Positions 1 to 6,983 of a stretch of 18,685 nucleotides of DNA are shown here, piece after piece. Both the position numbers and the translations under genes were made by a program. The stretch's first letter is position 1; each line of letters starts with the position of its first letter. The DNA is taken from assembly GCA_910579145.1 (NCBI GenBank), contig CAJTTQ010000055.1:1-18685 (forward strand), written 5' to 3'. Under the pieces are notes generated by a model that ran no database searches, was not told where the DNA came from, and saw only the letters and a program-made list of their open reading frames with translations. Source of the DNA: an uncultured Eubacterium sp. (GTDB taxonomy: Bacteria > Bacillota > Clostridia > Lachnospirales > Lachnospiraceae).

Positions 1-609
1 GATTTATACGTTTTTGGCGATTTTTCAGAGCCGAACATCGAACAGGACCTAAACCGGCTGAAGAAAATGACATCAGGTGTTGTTCACACGGCCAGTGACA
101 AAACGGGCGTGGACAAAGATTTCACAGACGTCATCATGCTGGACTATATTTACCGTTACGCAGCGAAGAAGAAAAGCCCCGAAGTCTATATATTGTTTAC
201 GGGTGATGCACATTTTTTGAAAGTGGCAGAATATTTGAAAGAACTTGGGAAAAAAGTGATCATTTATGGAGTGAAGTTTGGGTTTAGTAATCATCTGAAA
301 TCAGTTTCCACGAGTTATGTGGAAATGCCGAGACAATCGCAGGAAAAAGATCATTACAATGAGTTGATATTTGCCAGTCTGAGCCGGCTGAGGCATAAAC
401 CAAGGACACTTGTTACGTATTGGAAAACGATAAACAGCGTATCCGATTACAACCGTGTTTCAAAAGACAGGGTAAAAATGGCATTGGACGGCCTGCTGAA
501 ACAGAAATACATTTCGAAGCAGGAACAGGTAGGTTATAACGGCAAAGTTGTAGATGCCTTACGTGTCGATTGGGACAGAGTGGAACGAGATGGACTATGG
601 AGTGAATAA
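1..609 (+). CDS. NYN/PIN-like nuclease domain protein, 5' truncated by window edge
   Basis: The reading frame is open from base 1, so the true start lies upstream; 202 residues are visible. The visible N-terminal part reads as the second half of a NYN (LabA/DUF88-type, PIN-like) domain. It has an acidic segment around VDKDFTDVIMLDYIY, then a strand-turn ILFTGDAHF and a helix leading to KKVIIYGV, typical of the conserved aspartates and the last Rossmann-like strands in this family. NYN proteins are metal-dependent RNases or RNA-binding proteins; the substrate here is unknown. The C-terminal roughly 85 residues (after the VEMPR segment) look like a small winged-helix or LOTUS-like module (ELIFASLSRL, then VSKDRVKMALDGLLKQKYI). 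The first methionine in the window (base 67) falls inside the domain and is not a credible start. Family call is by motif pattern only. Confidence 0.72.
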   Translation, partial: DLYVFGDFSEPNIEQDLNRLKKMTSGVVHTASDKTGVDKDFTDVIMLDYIYRYAAKKKSPEVYILFTGDAHFLKVAEYLKELGKKVIIYGVKFGFSNHLKSVSTSYVEMPRQSQEKDHYNELIFASLSRLRHKPRTLVTYWKTINSVSDYNRVSKDRVKMALDGLLKQKYISKQEQVGYNGKVVDALRVDWDRVERDGLWSE

Positions 610-618
610 ATAAACTGA

Positions 619-651
619 GAACCAGCGTGAACGATTGCGCTGGTTCTTTTT
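619..651. terminator. Bidirectional intrinsic terminator between convergent genes
   Basis: A perfect 9-bp stem, GAACCAGCG (619-627) with CGCTGGTTC (638-646), has a 10-nt loop and is followed by five T (647-651) on the plus strand. Read on the minus strand, the same stem is followed by a T-rich stretch (TCAGTTTATTTATT). It can therefore end both the NYN gene from the left and the lacI-type gene from the right. Confidence 0.85.
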
Positions 652-688
652 CTCTGGCCGCGGCCAAAAAAGGGAGCGGCATGTGAGG

Positions 689-1777
689 TCAGTTGTGCGG
701 CGGACTGCTGCAGCTATCTCGTTCGACCAGACGGCAGGGCAGTTCCAGACGGACATTTTCATGATGGCCGCCGTTTTTACGATCCAGCAGGAGCATAAGA
801 GCCAGATGCCCCATTTCTTTTTTCGGAATGTCGATCGTAGTCAGCATCGGGACGGTTTTTTGCGAATCATTTATATTATCTATGGAAATAATAGAGGGAA
901 AATACCCTCTCTTTTTGTGCTGTTTCAGCGCGTCCAGGACTCCGAGTGCCGTGGAGTCATTGGCGCAGAAAATGGCGGTCGGCCGGCGGGAAGAGGAGAG
1001 CAGGGCCGTCATCGTATGAAAACCCTGTTCCTGTGTCTGGTCGGTCGGGTAAATGTTTTCGTAATTGAGCGCGATCTTGTGGTTGATCAGTGCCTGGTAA
1101 TAACCGATATAACGGGTTTCATAGGTGCAGTCACCGATGTAGGCGATGTTTTCGTGCCCGAGCCCGATAAGATGTTCGACGGCCAGTTCCGCGGCGGCCT
1201 GGCCGTTACACACGACCTCGTCAAATTCATACTCCGTCGGGTTCCGGTCAATGCCGACCAGGAAGGCATAACGCTTCTTTACGATCGGTACGAGTTCAGG
1301 CGGACATTTCCCTAAAATAAGGAGTCCGGTATTTGGCTTGCGCGCAATGAATGCAAGTGCGTTTTTTGACTTTTCTGATATGACTTTCTGAACTGGCCGG
1401 TAGGGGACATGATCCGGCGCGGCGCCGTTGTTTGGGAGATTCGCCATATCGATCGGATTTTGTATCTCACCGAGCAGACAGTTGTGTTTTATCAGTTCCT
1501 CTTTGAGGAACCAGAATAGTTCCCGGAAAAAGGGATCTTTGTCGATCGAATCAAAACGGGCCAGAAATAGATCGACGGTGAATGGTTCTCTTTTTTCAGG
1601 ACTGCCGAGGCGCAGCCGGCGGGCAGCAGCGTCCGGCACGTAGTGGAGGGAATCGGCGGTCTGCCAGATCTTTTCTGTTAATCCAGGGGTTTGGCAGCGG
1701 TGGGCGGGATCGTTTAGGACGCGGGAAACGGTGGAAACAGATGTCTGTGCAAGCTGGGCTATTTTTTTTAGTGACAT
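689..1777 (-). CDS. LacI/GalR-family transcriptional regulator
   Basis: A 362-aa DNA-binding repressor-type protein. Residues 4-23 form the canonical LacI helix-turn-helix (IAQLAQTSVSTVSRVLND), followed by a hinge-helix segment (DAAARRLRLG, about 49-58). A periplasmic-binding-protein-like effector domain fills the rest, with the typical IGHENIAYIG-like strand, the FCANDSTALGVLDAL segment and the terminal TTIDIPKKEMGHLA segment. The start at 1777 is preferred because AAGGAGG (1784-1790) sits 6 nt upstream. The ATG at 1783 abuts the ribosome site, and an upstream ATG at 1843 has no ribosome site. The gene is divergent from a sulfonate-type ABC importer. Two identical LacI-like operators lie in the gap, so autoregulation and control of the importer are likely (inference). 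The ligand is unknown: most relatives bind sugars or nucleosides, which fits the neighbour poorly. Confidence 0.93.
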   Translation of the reverse strand: MSLKKIAQLAQTSVSTVSRVLNDPAHRCQTPGLTEKIWQTADSLHYVPDAAARRLRLGSPEKREPFTVDLFLARFDSIDKDPFFRELFWFLKEELIKHNCLLGEIQNPIDMANLPNNGAAPDHVPYRPVQKVISEKSKNALAFIARKPNTGLLILGKCPPELVPIVKKRYAFLVGIDRNPTEYEFDEVVCNGQAAAELAVEHLIGLGHENIAYIGDCTYETRYIGYYQALINHKIALNYENIYPTDQTQEQGFHTMTALLSSSRRPTAIFCANDSTALGVLDALKQHKKRGYFPSIISIDNINDSQKTVPMLTTIDIPKKEMGHLALMLLLDRKNGGHHENVRLELPCRLVERDSCSSPPHN

Positions 1778-1848
1778 GGGCATCCTCCTTTTTGGCGGAA
1801 TATCAAATCTTTCCGGTGAAAAGTGTGTTGCGGAAATCGGCATATGTT

Positions 1849-1862
1849 TGAAAACGTTTGCA
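1849..1862. promoter_or_regulatory. LacI-type operator copy 1
   Basis: TGAAAACGTTTGCA, a partly palindromic sequence centred on CG, has the shape of LacI/GalR-family operators. It differs from the catabolite-responsive consensus TGWAANCGNTNWCA at one position. It lies in the leader of the regulator gene, 72 bp before its start codon and about 40-50 nt after the predicted transcription start. An identical 14-mer occurs at 1937. Confidence 0.7.
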
Positions 1863-1906
1863 ATATGAAAAATAAAGAAATAACTATTTTCTATATGCTT
1901 TGCTCA

Positions 1907-1935
1907 AATATATCATAAATCCAGGCGTTTTGCAA
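1907..1935 (-). promoter_or_regulatory. Sigma-A promoter for the LacI-family gene
   Basis: On the minus strand, -35 TTGCAA (1935-1930) and -10 TATATT (1912-1907) are separated by exactly 17 bp. The predicted start near 1900 gives a leader of about 120 nt. Operator copy 2 touches the upstream edge of the -35 box and operator copy 1 lies in the leader. TTGCAA is its own reverse complement, so it could also serve as a poorly spaced -35 for the plus-strand importer, with TATAAG at 1955-1960. Confidence 0.6.
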
Positions 1936-1936
1936 A

Positions 1937-1950
1937 TGAAAACGTTTGCA
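1937..1950. promoter_or_regulatory. LacI-type operator copy 2
   Basis: This is an exact repeat of the 14-mer TGAAAACGTTTGCA, 88 bp from copy 1. It is embedded in a larger near-symmetric block with TGCAAA at 1931-1936 and TTTGCA at 1945-1950. It lies between the regulator's -35 box and the candidate -10 (TATAAG, 1955-1960) of the divergent importer, where a bound repressor could affect both promoters. Confidence 0.72.
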
Positions 1951-2059
1951 AAAGTATAAGTGGGATTTTCTGCCATGGCGATATAAAATGATAAAGAAAG
2001 AAAAAACGTGAGCCGGCATACGGGATGAGCGATGTCTGTTTACAGAAAAGAGGTTAATC

Positions 2060-3040
2060 ATGAAAATTTTGAAAAAAGCAGCGATCTTTCTTATGATGTT
2101 AATGATCCTGGCTTCGATGGCCGGATGTGGAAAAAGCGAGGAGAAAGCAACGACTGTCAATATGGGTTACTTTAATAATATTACGCATGCCCAGGCGCTT
2201 TTGATGAAAGCCGAAGGGAATCTGGAATCGAGTTTTGGTGATGGCATTACCGTAAAATGGAACGCGTTTAATGCGGGACCGGCTGAAGTGGAGGCACTTT
2301 TTTCTGGAGCGATCGATATCGGATATATCGGGCCTGTGCCGGCGATCAATGCCAATGTCAAGTCTGGCGGTGATGTAGTCATCCTGTCCAGCGCAACGAA
2401 AGGCGGAGCTGTTTTGGTGGGACGAAAAGGATCTGGGATACAAGGGGTCAAGGACTTATCCGGCAAGGTCGTGGCCATACCGCAGATCGGGAATACCCAG
2501 CATCTGAGCCTGCTCCAGCTCTTGAGTGAAAATGGATTAAAGCCGGCTTCTGAGGGCGGGGACGTGACAGTCAGCGCAGTAGAAAATGCCGACGTGGCTA
2601 ATATGATGGAGCGTGGAGATATAGATGCCGCGCTGGTGCCGGAGCCGTGGGGGGCGACGCTTCTCGGGCAGGGGGCGGAACTTCTGATGGATTATGATGA
2701 AATTTACATGCAGGGTCAGTATGATGTGGCGGTCGTTGTAGTTCGCAAAGAGTTTATGGAAGCAAATCCTGAACTTGTCGAGAAGTTTTTGAAAGAACAT
2801 GAAGCGGCGGCGAAAAAGGTAAATGAGGATGCAACGGCGCTGAAGACGATCAACGAGGAGATTGACCGCGCTACCGGAAAGTCACTGAGCGATACGATCA
2901 TTTCAGAAGCGTTTGGGCGGATCGGTGTCAGTACGGAGCTAAACCGCGAGTCGGTAATGGGATTTGCGAATATCAGTAAGGAACAGGGGCTCATTTCGGA
3001 TCTGCCGGAAGAGGGCGTGTTGTTTGCAGAAGGCAGGTAG
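2060..3040 (+). CDS. ABC transporter substrate-binding lipoprotein, sulfonate/nitrate/taurine (SsuA/TauA-like) type
   Basis: 326 aa. The signal peptide has a Lys-rich start (MKILKKA), a hydrophobic core and a lipobox MAGC with Cys23 as the predicted lipidation site. The mature part resembles SsuA/TauA/NMT1-like binding proteins. Supporting segments are GYFNNITHAQALL near the start, AGPAEVEALFSGAIDIGYIGPVPAI, the DLSGKVVAIPQIGNTQH segment, and DIDAALVPEPWGATLL in the second lobe. It would capture a small anionic solute (sulfonate, nitrate or similar) outside the membrane and hand it to the permease encoded two genes downstream. The start is supported by AAGAGG (2048-2053), 6 nt before the ATG. 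It is the first gene of a three-gene operon, divergent from a LacI-family regulator. The real substrate cannot be read from sequence: no sulfonate monooxygenase, nitrate reductase or thiamine gene lies nearby. Confidence 0.9.
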   Translation: MKILKKAAIFLMMLMILASMAGCGKSEEKATTVNMGYFNNITHAQALLMKAEGNLESSFGDGITVKWNAFNAGPAEVEALFSGAIDIGYIGPVPAINANVKSGGDVVILSSATKGGAVLVGRKGSGIQGVKDLSGKVVAIPQIGNTQHLSLLQLLSENGLKPASEGGDVTVSAVENADVANMMERGDIDAALVPEPWGATLLGQGAELLMDYDEIYMQGQYDVAVVVVRKEFMEANPELVEKFLKEHEAAAKKVNEDATALKTINEEIDRATGKSLSDTIISEAFGRIGVSTELNRESVMGFANISKEQGLISDLPEEGVLFAEGR

Positions 3041-3063
3041 GGCCTGCGGAAATGGAGAATGAA

Positions 3064-3807
3064 ATGGCGTTAGTGTTTAGGCAGGTTTGCAAGCATTTTG
3101 ATAACAGTGAGATGCCGACCCTGAACGGGATCGATCTGGAAGTGAAAAATGGCGAGTTTGTGTGTATCGTCGGAACTTCCGGCTGTGGAAAGAGTACGCT
3201 TTTAAATTTGGCGGCGGGATTGGAAATGCCCACGAGCGGCGAGATCCTGCTGGATGGGGAGAAGGTGACCGGTCCCGGCGCAGAGCGGACGGTCATGTTC
3301 CAGGAACACGGGTTGTATCCGTGGCTCAATGTCATAGAGAATGTGAAATTTGGTATGAAGCTTTCCGGTGTTCCTGCGGCAGAACAGGAGAAAAAGGCGA
3401 TGTATTACCTGGATATGGTGCATCTGACGAAGTACCGCAATTATCCGATCCATCAGATTTCAGGCGGAATGCGCCAGCGGACGGCGCTGGCGCGGGCCTT
3501 GACGATGGATTCAAAAGTGCTTCTCATGGATGAACCATTTTCGGCATTGGATAAGCAGACTTCGAACCGGCTTCGGGAGGAACTGCAGAAAATATGGATG
3601 GAGACGAAAAAGACGATCCTGTTTATCACGCACAGTGTGGAGGAGGCCGTCTTTCTGGCCGACCGAGTCGTTGTCCTGTCACCGGAAACCGGGCAGATAT
3701 CAGACATCGTTACGATCGGCTTAGGGCATCCGCGGCACGTATATTCCCCGGAATTTGTAGAACTCCGGCATCAGATTTTAGAGAAAGTAAGAGGAGAGTC
3801 AGTATGA
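3064..3807 (+). CDS. ABC transporter ATPase, SsuB/TauB-like
   Basis: 247 aa from the ATG at 3064; the family is usually about 240-260. Walker A is GTSGCGKST (37-45). The Q-loop is FQEHGLYPW, the signature is ISGGMRQRTALARAL, Walker B is VLLMDEPF, and the H-loop is THSVEEA. The YPWLNVIENVKFG segment is characteristic of sulfonate/nitrate/taurine importers. Energises uptake with the lipoprotein and permease encoded on either side. The start is ambiguous. The upstream ATG at 3052 has only a weak ribosome site, while GGAG (3054-3057) lies 6 nt before 3064, so the shorter form is preferred. Its stop overlaps the permease start as ATGA (3804-3807), indicating translational coupling. Confidence 0.93.
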   Translation: MALVFRQVCKHFDNSEMPTLNGIDLEVKNGEFVCIVGTSGCGKSTLLNLAAGLEMPTSGEILLDGEKVTGPGAERTVMFQEHGLYPWLNVIENVKFGMKLSGVPAAEQEKKAMYYLDMVHLTKYRNYPIHQISGGMRQRTALARALTMDSKVLLMDEPFSALDKQTSNRLREELQKIWMETKKTILFITHSVEEAVFLADRVVVLSPETGQISDIVTIGLGHPRHVYSPEFVELRHQILEKVRGESV

Positions 3808-4562
3808 TAGGATTGATTGTTTTTTTAATATTACTGATCGCGGCCTGGCAGGGATTTTACTGGGTATTTGTCGATCTGCTGGCAGTTTGCAAGCCGTATT
3901 CGGTTCCGTCGCCTGGCGGTGTGGCGGAGAGATGTGCTGAACTTCTCAGCGATGGTACGCTGCTGCAGGCCACTGGAAATTCTCTTCTGCGCGGCATTGC
4001 CGGTTATGCGGCTGCGGTCGTGTTAGGCATTGTTTTAGGTCTGCTGATCAATCACTTTACGTATTTACAGAAAAATCTAAAACCGATCGTGCTCGGAATA
4101 CAGACACTGCCGAGTGTATGCTGGGTTCCTTTTTCTATACTATGGTTTGGACTTTCGACGCAGGCGATCTTGTTTGTTGTTGTCATGGGATCGGCATTCA
4201 GCATCGCCATTTCGGTTGATAACGCAATTAAAAATGTACAGCCGATCTATACGAAAGCGGCGTTGACGATGGGCGCGGGGAAGGGCCAGCTATACCGGCA
4301 TGTGATTTTTCCGGCTAGTCTTCCAGAGTTGATCTCCGGTATGAAACAGGGATGGTCGTTTGCCTGGCGCGCGCTTATGGCGGGTGAGGTCATGACGACG
4401 TCGATCGGACTTGGACAGACGCTTATTATGGGGCGCGACCTGGCGGACATCGATCAGGTCATGCTCGTTATGCTTGTTATTGTGCTGGTTGGGATCATTA
4501 TAGATAAATGTATTTTTTCTGTGATAGAGAACAGGGTGTTAAAAAAGCGGGGACTTGCATGA
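3804..4562 (+). CDS. ABC transporter permease, SsuC/TauC-like (BPD_transp_1)
   Basis: 252 aa integral membrane protein with about six hydrophobic segments: N-terminal MIGLIVFLILLIAAW, the GYAAAVVLGIVLGLLI segment, the AILFVVVMGSAFSIAI segment and a C-terminal VMLVMLVIVLVGIII. The cytoplasmic EAA coupling loop is clear (KAALTMGAGKGQLYRHVIFP). The LPSVCWVPFSILWFGLS stretch is typical of the sulfonate/nitrate permease subfamily. The start at 3804 is fixed by GAGGAG (3791-3796) 7 nt upstream and the 4-nt ATGA overlap with the ATPase stop. A longer in-frame extension back to 3594 merely runs over the ATPase gene. It is the last gene of the importer operon. No T-tract terminator is seen after it; instead a 14-bp tandem repeat follows. 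Confidence 0.9.
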   Translation: MIGLIVFLILLIAAWQGFYWVFVDLLAVCKPYSVPSPGGVAERCAELLSDGTLLQATGNSLLRGIAGYAAAVVLGIVLGLLINHFTYLQKNLKPIVLGIQTLPSVCWVPFSILWFGLSTQAILFVVVMGSAFSIAISVDNAIKNVQPIYTKAALTMGAGKGQLYRHVIFPASLPELISGMKQGWSFAWRALMAGEVMTTSIGLGQTLIMGRDLADIDQVMLVMLVIVLVGIIIDKCIFSVIENRVLKKRGLA

Positions 4563-4590
4563 GTGGGCGTATGGGAAGGGTATGCCAATG

Positions 4591-4646
4591 ATGCAAATCC
4601 AAGGATGTAAATCCAAGGATGTAAATCCAAGGATGTAAATCCAAGG
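4591..4646. repeat. Four tandem copies of a 14-bp unit
   Basis: The unit ATGTAAATCCAAGG occurs four times head to tail (4591-4604, 4605-4618, 4619-4632, 4633-4646). The first copy differs only by C for T at its fourth base. It starts about 30 bp after the permease stop and ends 17 bp before the -35 box of the next promoter. The unit length is neither a multiple of three nor helix-phased, and it shows no obvious dyad symmetry. Confidence 0.95.
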
Positions 4647-4663
4647 ATTAAAAGCGGAAAAAG

Positions 4664-4692
4664 TTGCAATTTTTCACGGTTTATAGTATACT
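4664..4692 (+). promoter_or_regulatory. Sigma-A promoter for the small zinc-ribbon gene
   Basis: -35 TTGCAA (4664-4669) and -10 TATACT (4687-4692) are separated by 17 bp. The transcription start should fall near 4699, giving a leader of about 60 nt before the GTG start at 4761. The promoter may also read through into eno. Confidence 0.7.
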
Positions 4693-4760
4693 TAGATTAC
4701 TAATACCCTGTGGCTTGAGCAGTTTGACAGCTATGAGGCTAAATAATCGAGGTGTATGTT

Positions 4761-4967
4761 GTGAAAGAAGACATGGCGAATGGCAAAAAAGTCCTCATTT
4801 CCTGTCCGATATGCGGGTTTCGGGCAGAGGTGGACGATTTTAGTAATGACAACGAAGTGTGCGAGCAATGCGGCAGGAGTACATACACATTTCGTACGTT
4901 GGAAAGTATAAGAAATGTATTTGTGGGAGAATTGATGAAGAAGGAGCGGGAGTCCTATAAAAAATAG
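4761..4967 (+). CDS. Small CxxC/CxxC zinc-ribbon-like protein
   Basis: 68 aa from the GTG at 4761. Two CxxC pairs, CPIC and CEQC, about 20 residues apart, form a likely four-cysteine zinc ribbon (rubredoxin or zinc-ribbon-like knuckles). A basic helical tail follows (LMKKERESYKK). The GTG at 4761 is preferred because GAGGTG (4749-4754) lies 6 nt upstream. A GTG at 4752 overlaps that site, and an ATG at 4773 lacks a good one. The gene sits behind a strong promoter and 66 bp upstream of eno on the same strand. Function is not recognised: nucleic-acid binding or metal buffering are possible, but nothing in the sequence decides it. Confidence 0.72.
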   Translation: MKEDMANGKKVLISCPICGFRAEVDDFSNDNEVCEQCGRSTYTFRTLESIRNVFVGELMKKERESYKK

Positions 4968-5033
4968 CACGGGAATTCGTGAATAAAAAAAGTCTTCGGT
5001 TTTATACTAAGTAAAAAACAGGAGGCTTTTTTT

Positions 5034-6329
5034 ATGGAACAGAAGTTTAGGATTAAATCGGTACGCGGAAGGGAAATTTTGGACTCGCGCGGAAATCCGA
5101 CGGTGGAGGTAGAGGTAAATCTGTGCGGCGGCGCGAAAGGCAGGGGAGCGGTTCCTTCCGGCGCATCGACGGGCGCGTATGAAGCAGTTGAACTGCGGGA
5201 CAGGGATTTACCGCGCTACGGAGGCAATGGTGTGAAGAAGGCGGTGGACCATGTCAATCATACCATAGGTTTTCTGCTCGATGGGAAGAACGCGTTGAAC
5301 CAGGTGGAGATTGACCGGCTGATGATTCTCGAGGATGGGACAAAAAATAAGGGGAAATTTGGAGCCAATGCGATCCTCGGTACTTCCATAGCTGTGGCGC
5401 GGGCGGCAGCACAGGCTGTTGGACTTCCGTTGTACCAGTATTTGGGAGGGACAAATGGCAGAACGCTTCCGGTTCCGATGATGAACATTATCAATGGCGG
5501 TAAGCATGCGGATTCCAGTTTGAACATTCAGGAGTTTATGATCATGCCTGTGGGTGCCAATTCATTTCATGGCTGCCTGGAGTGGTGCTGCAATGTGTAC
5601 CGGGAATTGAAAGCTCTGTTAAAACAGGAAGGACATATCACGAGTGTCGGAGATGAGGGTGGTTTCGCCCCAAATCTGCGGGATGACGAAGAGGCGCTCC
5701 AGTATATCGTTAAGGCGGTCGAGAAGGCGGGATACCGTCCGGGCGAAGATTTTCGGATCGCGATCGACGGCGCCTGTACAGAAATGTATGACGAGGCGGT
5801 GAAACAGGGACGGACCGGAGAGTATCTTTTTTGGAAGACTGGGGAATACAAGTCGGCAGAGGAAATGGTTGATTTTTGGGAAAATCTTTGCAATAAATAT
5901 CCGGTATTTTCGATCGAGGACGGGCTTGCCGAAGAGGACTGGGACGGGTGGAAGACGTTGACAGACCGATTGGGCAAAAGGGTTCAGTTGGTGGGGGATG
6001 ATCTGTTTGTGACAAATACAGACCGTATCAAAAAGGGTATCGAACTAAATGTGTCAAATGCCGTACTGATCAAGCCAAATCAGATCGGCAGCGTGACAGA
6101 AACGCTGGAGGCCATACGGATGACGGCAAATCAACACTGGAATGCTATCGTGAGCCACCGGTCCGGTGAGACGGAGGACACGACGATCGCGGATATCGCA
6201 GTTGGACTGAATGCCGGACAGATCAAGACCGGCGCGCCGACCCGGACGGATCGTGTATGTAAGTATAACCAGCTATTGCGCATCGAGGAAAAACTGGCGG
6301 AGTCCGCACAGTTTCCTAAATTGATTTAA
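5034..6329 (+). CDS. eno: Enolase (phosphopyruvate hydratase)
   Basis: 431 aa, the normal bacterial length. Converts 2-phosphoglycerate to phosphoenolpyruvate in glycolysis, in the cytoplasm, usually as a dimer or octamer. The signature blocks are present: EILDSRGNPTVEVEV, PSGASTGAYEAVELRD (catalytic loop), IQEFMIMP, SVGDEGGFAPN, SIEDGLAEEDWDGW, GDDLFVTN, LIKPNQIG, SHRSGETED and IKTGAPTRTDR. Catalytic residues E167, E208, K347, H375 and K398 and metal ligands D245, E295 and D322 are intact. Slight departures, such as DGACTEMYDE for the more usual DxAASEFY and HADSSLNIQEF for HADNNVDIQEF, may mark a second enolase copy. GGAGG (5021-5025) lies 8 nt before the ATG. A TATACT at 5003-5008 is a possible -10 without a good -35. 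Confidence 0.97.
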   Translation: MEQKFRIKSVRGREILDSRGNPTVEVEVNLCGGAKGRGAVPSGASTGAYEAVELRDRDLPRYGGNGVKKAVDHVNHTIGFLLDGKNALNQVEIDRLMILEDGTKNKGKFGANAILGTSIAVARAAAQAVGLPLYQYLGGTNGRTLPVPMMNIINGGKHADSSLNIQEFMIMPVGANSFHGCLEWCCNVYRELKALLKQEGHITSVGDEGGFAPNLRDDEEALQYIVKAVEKAGYRPGEDFRIAIDGACTEMYDEAVKQGRTGEYLFWKTGEYKSAEEMVDFWENLCNKYPVFSIEDGLAEEDWDGWKTLTDRLGKRVQLVGDDLFVTNTDRIKKGIELNVSNAVLIKPNQIGSVTETLEAIRMTANQHWNAIVSHRSGETEDTTIADIAVGLNAGQIKTGAPTRTDRVCKYNQLLRIEEKLAESAQFPKLI

Positions 6330-6356
6330 AATTTTATTATTTTGTGTTTATTACTT

Positions 6357-6377
6357 GGGGCTAATTTGTTTAGCCCC
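6357..6377 (+). terminator. Stem-loop after eno, possible terminator
   Basis: GGGGCTAA (6357-6364) pairs with TTAGCCCC (6370-6377), an 8-bp perfect stem with a 5-nt loop, 27 bp after the eno stop. No proper T-tract follows (TGTGATATATT). It may be a weak terminator or a transcript-stabilising hairpin between convergent genes. Confidence 0.55.
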
Positions 6378-6422
6378 TGTGATATATTATTTATAATGAT
6401 ATGCAGTGTTTCGGGGTGTTTT

Positions 6423-6917
6423 TTATTTTTTATCAATTCCCAGTACCATAAATTCGATTTTTACAACTAACTCCATTATCTTATCAAACAAAGAATTGAC
6501 AAATTGAAATATCTTTACAGCAAATTTAGAAATATAATATGCACCGCTTATCGTCATTCCACTTTTATATCCATCAAACCAAAATCCAGTTGCCAAAAGG
6601 ATTGCCAAGGCAAGAAAAAGAATGGCGGAGACTTCAACAAACAATGCAATGGCCGTGCCGATCTTGATCGAGCCAATCAAGAATGCAACTGACAACAATA
6701 TCATGTTTCCTCCCTCTTCTCCTATTAATTCGCTGCTTTCCCAGTTTCTGACAAGCAAATTTATCACTTTATAACAATATGTGCTCTTTCTCAACGAAAA
6801 TGTCAATAATATAGACAGCAAAGTGTAGAAAAGTCCAATAGAATAGTATATTGATCCAGAGAAAAAGAAAGTCAGTCCAAAGTTCATCAATAAGACAATA
6901 ACTACTCCAAAGTTCAT
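6423..6917 (-). CDS. Hypothetical integral membrane protein
   Basis: 164 aa, not recognised. Hydrophobic segments include the N-terminal MNFGVVIVLLMNFGLTFFFSG, then SIGLFYTLLSILLTFSL, MILLSVAFLIGSIKIGTAIALF and VEVSAILFLALAILLATGF. About four membrane helices are therefore expected, with a soluble loop near NLLVRNWESSELIGEEGG and an amphipathic C-terminal tail (VNSLFDKIMELVVKIEF). A GGAAGGA ribosome site lies about 9 nt upstream of the start at 6917. It is downstream of and co-oriented with the secreted Ig-like protein gene (66-bp gap), and the two may be co-transcribed. The base composition is clearly more AT-rich than flanking eno and the MutS-like genes, which may indicate later acquisition. 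Confidence 0.65.
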   Translation of the reverse strand: MNFGVVIVLLMNFGLTFFFSGSIYYSIGLFYTLLSILLTFSLRKSTYCYKVINLLVRNWESSELIGEEGGNMILLSVAFLIGSIKIGTAIALFVEVSAILFLALAILLATGFWFDGYKSGMTISGAYYISKFAVKIFQFVNSLFDKIMELVVKIEFMVLGIDKK

Positions 6918-6983
6918 CCAAAATCATCCTTCCGTACTTATATTTAGCGTCAGTTACCTTTCTGTTACAATTCGTTCATTTTT

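Noticed and set aside
635..1315. Long plus-strand open frame (226 codons) opposite the LacI-family gene
   Set aside because: It is the complement of a clear LacI-family gene, has no ribosome site, and its product shows no family pattern.
3594..3803. 70-residue N-terminal extension of the ABC permease
   Set aside because: It lies wholly inside the ATPase gene; the ATGA junction and ribosome site fix the start at 3804.
4454..4669. Minus-strand frame containing repeats like LDLHPWIYILGF
   Set aside because: The peptide repeats simply reflect the 14-bp DNA repeat read in successive frames; there is no ribosome site and it overlaps the permease gene.
4968..4981. CACG...CGTG mini-hairpin after the zinc-ribbon gene
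   Set aside because: A 4-bp stem with no T-tract is too weak to call a terminator.
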